A stretch of DNA of 6,992 nucleotides from Candidatus Aenigmatarchaeota archaeon (GTDB taxonomy: Archaea; Aenigmatarchaeota; Aenigmatarchaeia; QMZP01; JAUXAV01): contig JAUXAV010000057.1 in NCBI GenBank assembly GCA_030619735.1, positions 1 through 6,992 on the forward strand. The letters are read 5' to 3'. Positions 6,738-6,992 of this stretch are shown in pieces. Numbering within the stretch: the first letter of the stretch is position 1; every line of letters starts with the position of its first letter. The translations under genes were made by a program, and so were the position numbers. The notes beneath the pieces are model-generated. The model was not told the origin of the DNA. It did no database searches and saw only the letters and a program-made list of their open reading frames with translations.

Positions 6738-6745
6738 TTTTAAAA
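6738..6745. promoter_or_regulatory. Palindromic TATA element shared by the tRNA-Asn and the small cysteine gene
   Basis: TTTTAAAA is identical on both strands. Its centre is about 29 bp before the tRNA 5' end and about 25 bp before the ATG of the minus-strand gene, suitable for both. A second TATA-like run, TTTTAAATA (6753-6761), is closer to the tRNA and may be an alternative. Confidence 0.5.
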
Positions 6746-6800
6746 GCCCTTCTTTTAAATAACAAATCATGCCCTAGTAGCTCAGCAGGTAGAGCGCCCG

Positions 6801-6818
6801 ATTCAAACAGAAGGCGAT
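6801..6818 (+). other. tRNA intron 1, 18 nt, at position 30/31 in the anticodon stem
   Basis: Exon bases CGCC (6795-6798) pair with intron bases GGCG (6813-6816) as the 4-bp central helix. The 5' bulge is CG^A (6799-6801) and the 3' bulge AT^G (6817-6819). The inner helix is TTC/GAA around an AAACA loop. The outer helix is weak (G6794-C6820, A6793-T6821), and C6795 is also needed in the D stem, so pre-tRNA folding must choose between the two. Of the possible cut points, only this one restores four anticodon-stem pairs. Confidence 0.82.
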
Positions 6819-6847
6819 GCTGTTAACCGGTAGGTCGCTGGTTCGAG

Positions 6848-6918
6848 ACAAAAGAGGGAACCCAGAGTTCCCCCTCTTGTATCATCCCCTCCTGATATTG
6901 AGGGGAGATAAACGGAAA
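6848..6918 (+). other. tRNA intron 2, 71 nt, in the T loop at position 59/60
   Basis: Exon bases TTCG (6842-6845, T-loop positions 54-57) pair with intron bases CGGA (6913-6916), with one U-G wobble, as the central helix. The bulges are AG^A and AA^T, and the outer helix is the complete 5-bp T stem. The rest of the intron folds as two hairpins: 6848-6880 (ACAA/TTGT, GAGGG/CCCTC, AAC/GTT, loop CCAGA) and 6881-6909 (ATC/GAT and CCCCTC/GAGGGG, loop of 8). There is no open reading frame for a homing enzyme. Confidence 0.85.
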
Positions 6919-6933
6919 TCCAGCCTAGGGCGT

Positions 6934-6992
6934 ATGGAAGCCATGCAGTTCATACTCCAGAGATTCGACATAAGGAAGCTCAGGACAGGCTG
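6934..6992 (+). CDS. Possible start of a gene truncated by the window edge
   Basis: An open frame begins with ATG two bases after the tRNA discriminator and stays open for 19 full codons to the edge. A second ATG at 6943 gives MQFILQRFDIRKLRTG. Its use of ATA, AGG and CTC matches the other genes here. No Shine-Dalgarno site is visible and the tRNA occupies the promoter position, so a start slightly beyond the window, or none, is possible. The minus strand also has an open frame here, ending at a TAG within the tRNA. No function can be given. Confidence 0.25.
   Translation, partial: MEAMQFILQRFDIRKLRTG

Larger units (their letters stand above)
6771..6932 (+). tRNA. tRNA-Asn (anticodon GTT), interrupted by two introns
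   Basis: The exons are 6771-6800, 6819-6847 and 6919-6932. Joined, they give exactly 73 nt. The acceptor GCCCTAG pairs fully with CTAGGGC. The D arm is GCTC/GAGC. The anticodon loop CTGTTAA carries GTT at 6822-6824, the variable loop is AGGTC, and the T arm GCTGG/CCAGC closes the loop TTCGAGT. The discriminator is G73, as in tRNA-Asn generally, and CCA is not encoded. The anticodon stem CCCGG/CCGGT has four pairs plus a C27-U43 mismatch. Without removing both inserts neither the anticodon stem nor the T loop can form. No intron sits at the usual archaeal site 37/38. A two-intron gene is much more likely than a pseudogene, because each boundary also fits a bulge-helix-bulge fold cut by the archaeal splicing endonuclease. 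Confidence 0.9.

Noticed and set aside
6801..6810. Anticodon CAA (Leu) if TTCAAAC is read as the anticodon loop
   Set aside because: No matching 3' stem (TCGGG) exists, there is no long Leu-type variable arm, and the GTT reading restores a complete tRNA-Asn.
6771..6932. tRNA-like region as a degraded tRNA pseudogene or an integration (att) remnant
   Set aside because: All arms are intact after removing two segments whose ends form BHB motifs, and no duplicated tRNA 3' end or integrase is in the window.

Overview
This window is archaeal. It encodes both subunits of type IIB topoisomerase VI, translation initiation factor aIF1A, a two-KH-domain Dim2/Pno1-type ribosome assembly protein, and a tRNA-Asn interrupted by introns with bulge-helix-bulge (BHB) folding signals. 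Several genes have TATA-like elements about 25 nt before their start codons, as expected for leaderless archaeal transcripts, while others have GGAG-type Shine-Dalgarno sites. Codon choice leans strongly to AGG/AGA (Arg) and ATA (Ile). The exact lineage cannot be fixed from the sequence. The compact layout and multi-intron tRNA would fit a DPANN-type or other deep archaeal lineage, but that is inference.

Layout: (i) Positions 3-1391, minus strand, hold a complete TrkH-type potassium transporter. (ii) A 29-bp gap separates it from a divergent, membrane-anchored extracytoplasmic protein of unknown function (1421-2764, plus). (iii) An information-processing block on the plus strand follows: aIF1A (2799-3083), the KH-domain Dim2/Pno1 homologue (3116-3607), then top6B (3678-5387) and top6A (5380-6489). 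The last two overlap by 8 bp and the junction carries a strong Shine-Dalgarno site. (iv) A small four-cysteine protein lies convergently on the minus strand (6495-6716). (v) Divergent from it is a tRNA-Asn(GTT) gene (6771-6932), split by an 18-nt intron at position 30/31 and a 71-nt intron in the T loop at 59/60. (vi) The last 59 bases may begin another gene, cut by the window edge.

How the genes work together: Top6B (GHKL ATPase) and Top6A (tyrosine and Toprim DNA-cleaving subunit) form the A2B2 topoisomerase VI, and their overlap should couple synthesis. aIF1A and Dim2 belong to small-subunit translation initiation and maturation. The RIO-family kinase gene often found between these two in archaea is absent here. 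The most striking feature is the tRNA: each intron boundary was found independently by restoring the cloverleaf and by a four-base BHB central helix, and the two agree. Spliced, it gives an exactly 73-nt tRNA-Asn including G73.

No CRISPR array, insertion sequence, phage gene or defence system was seen. All non-coding gaps within the window are shorter than 300 bases.
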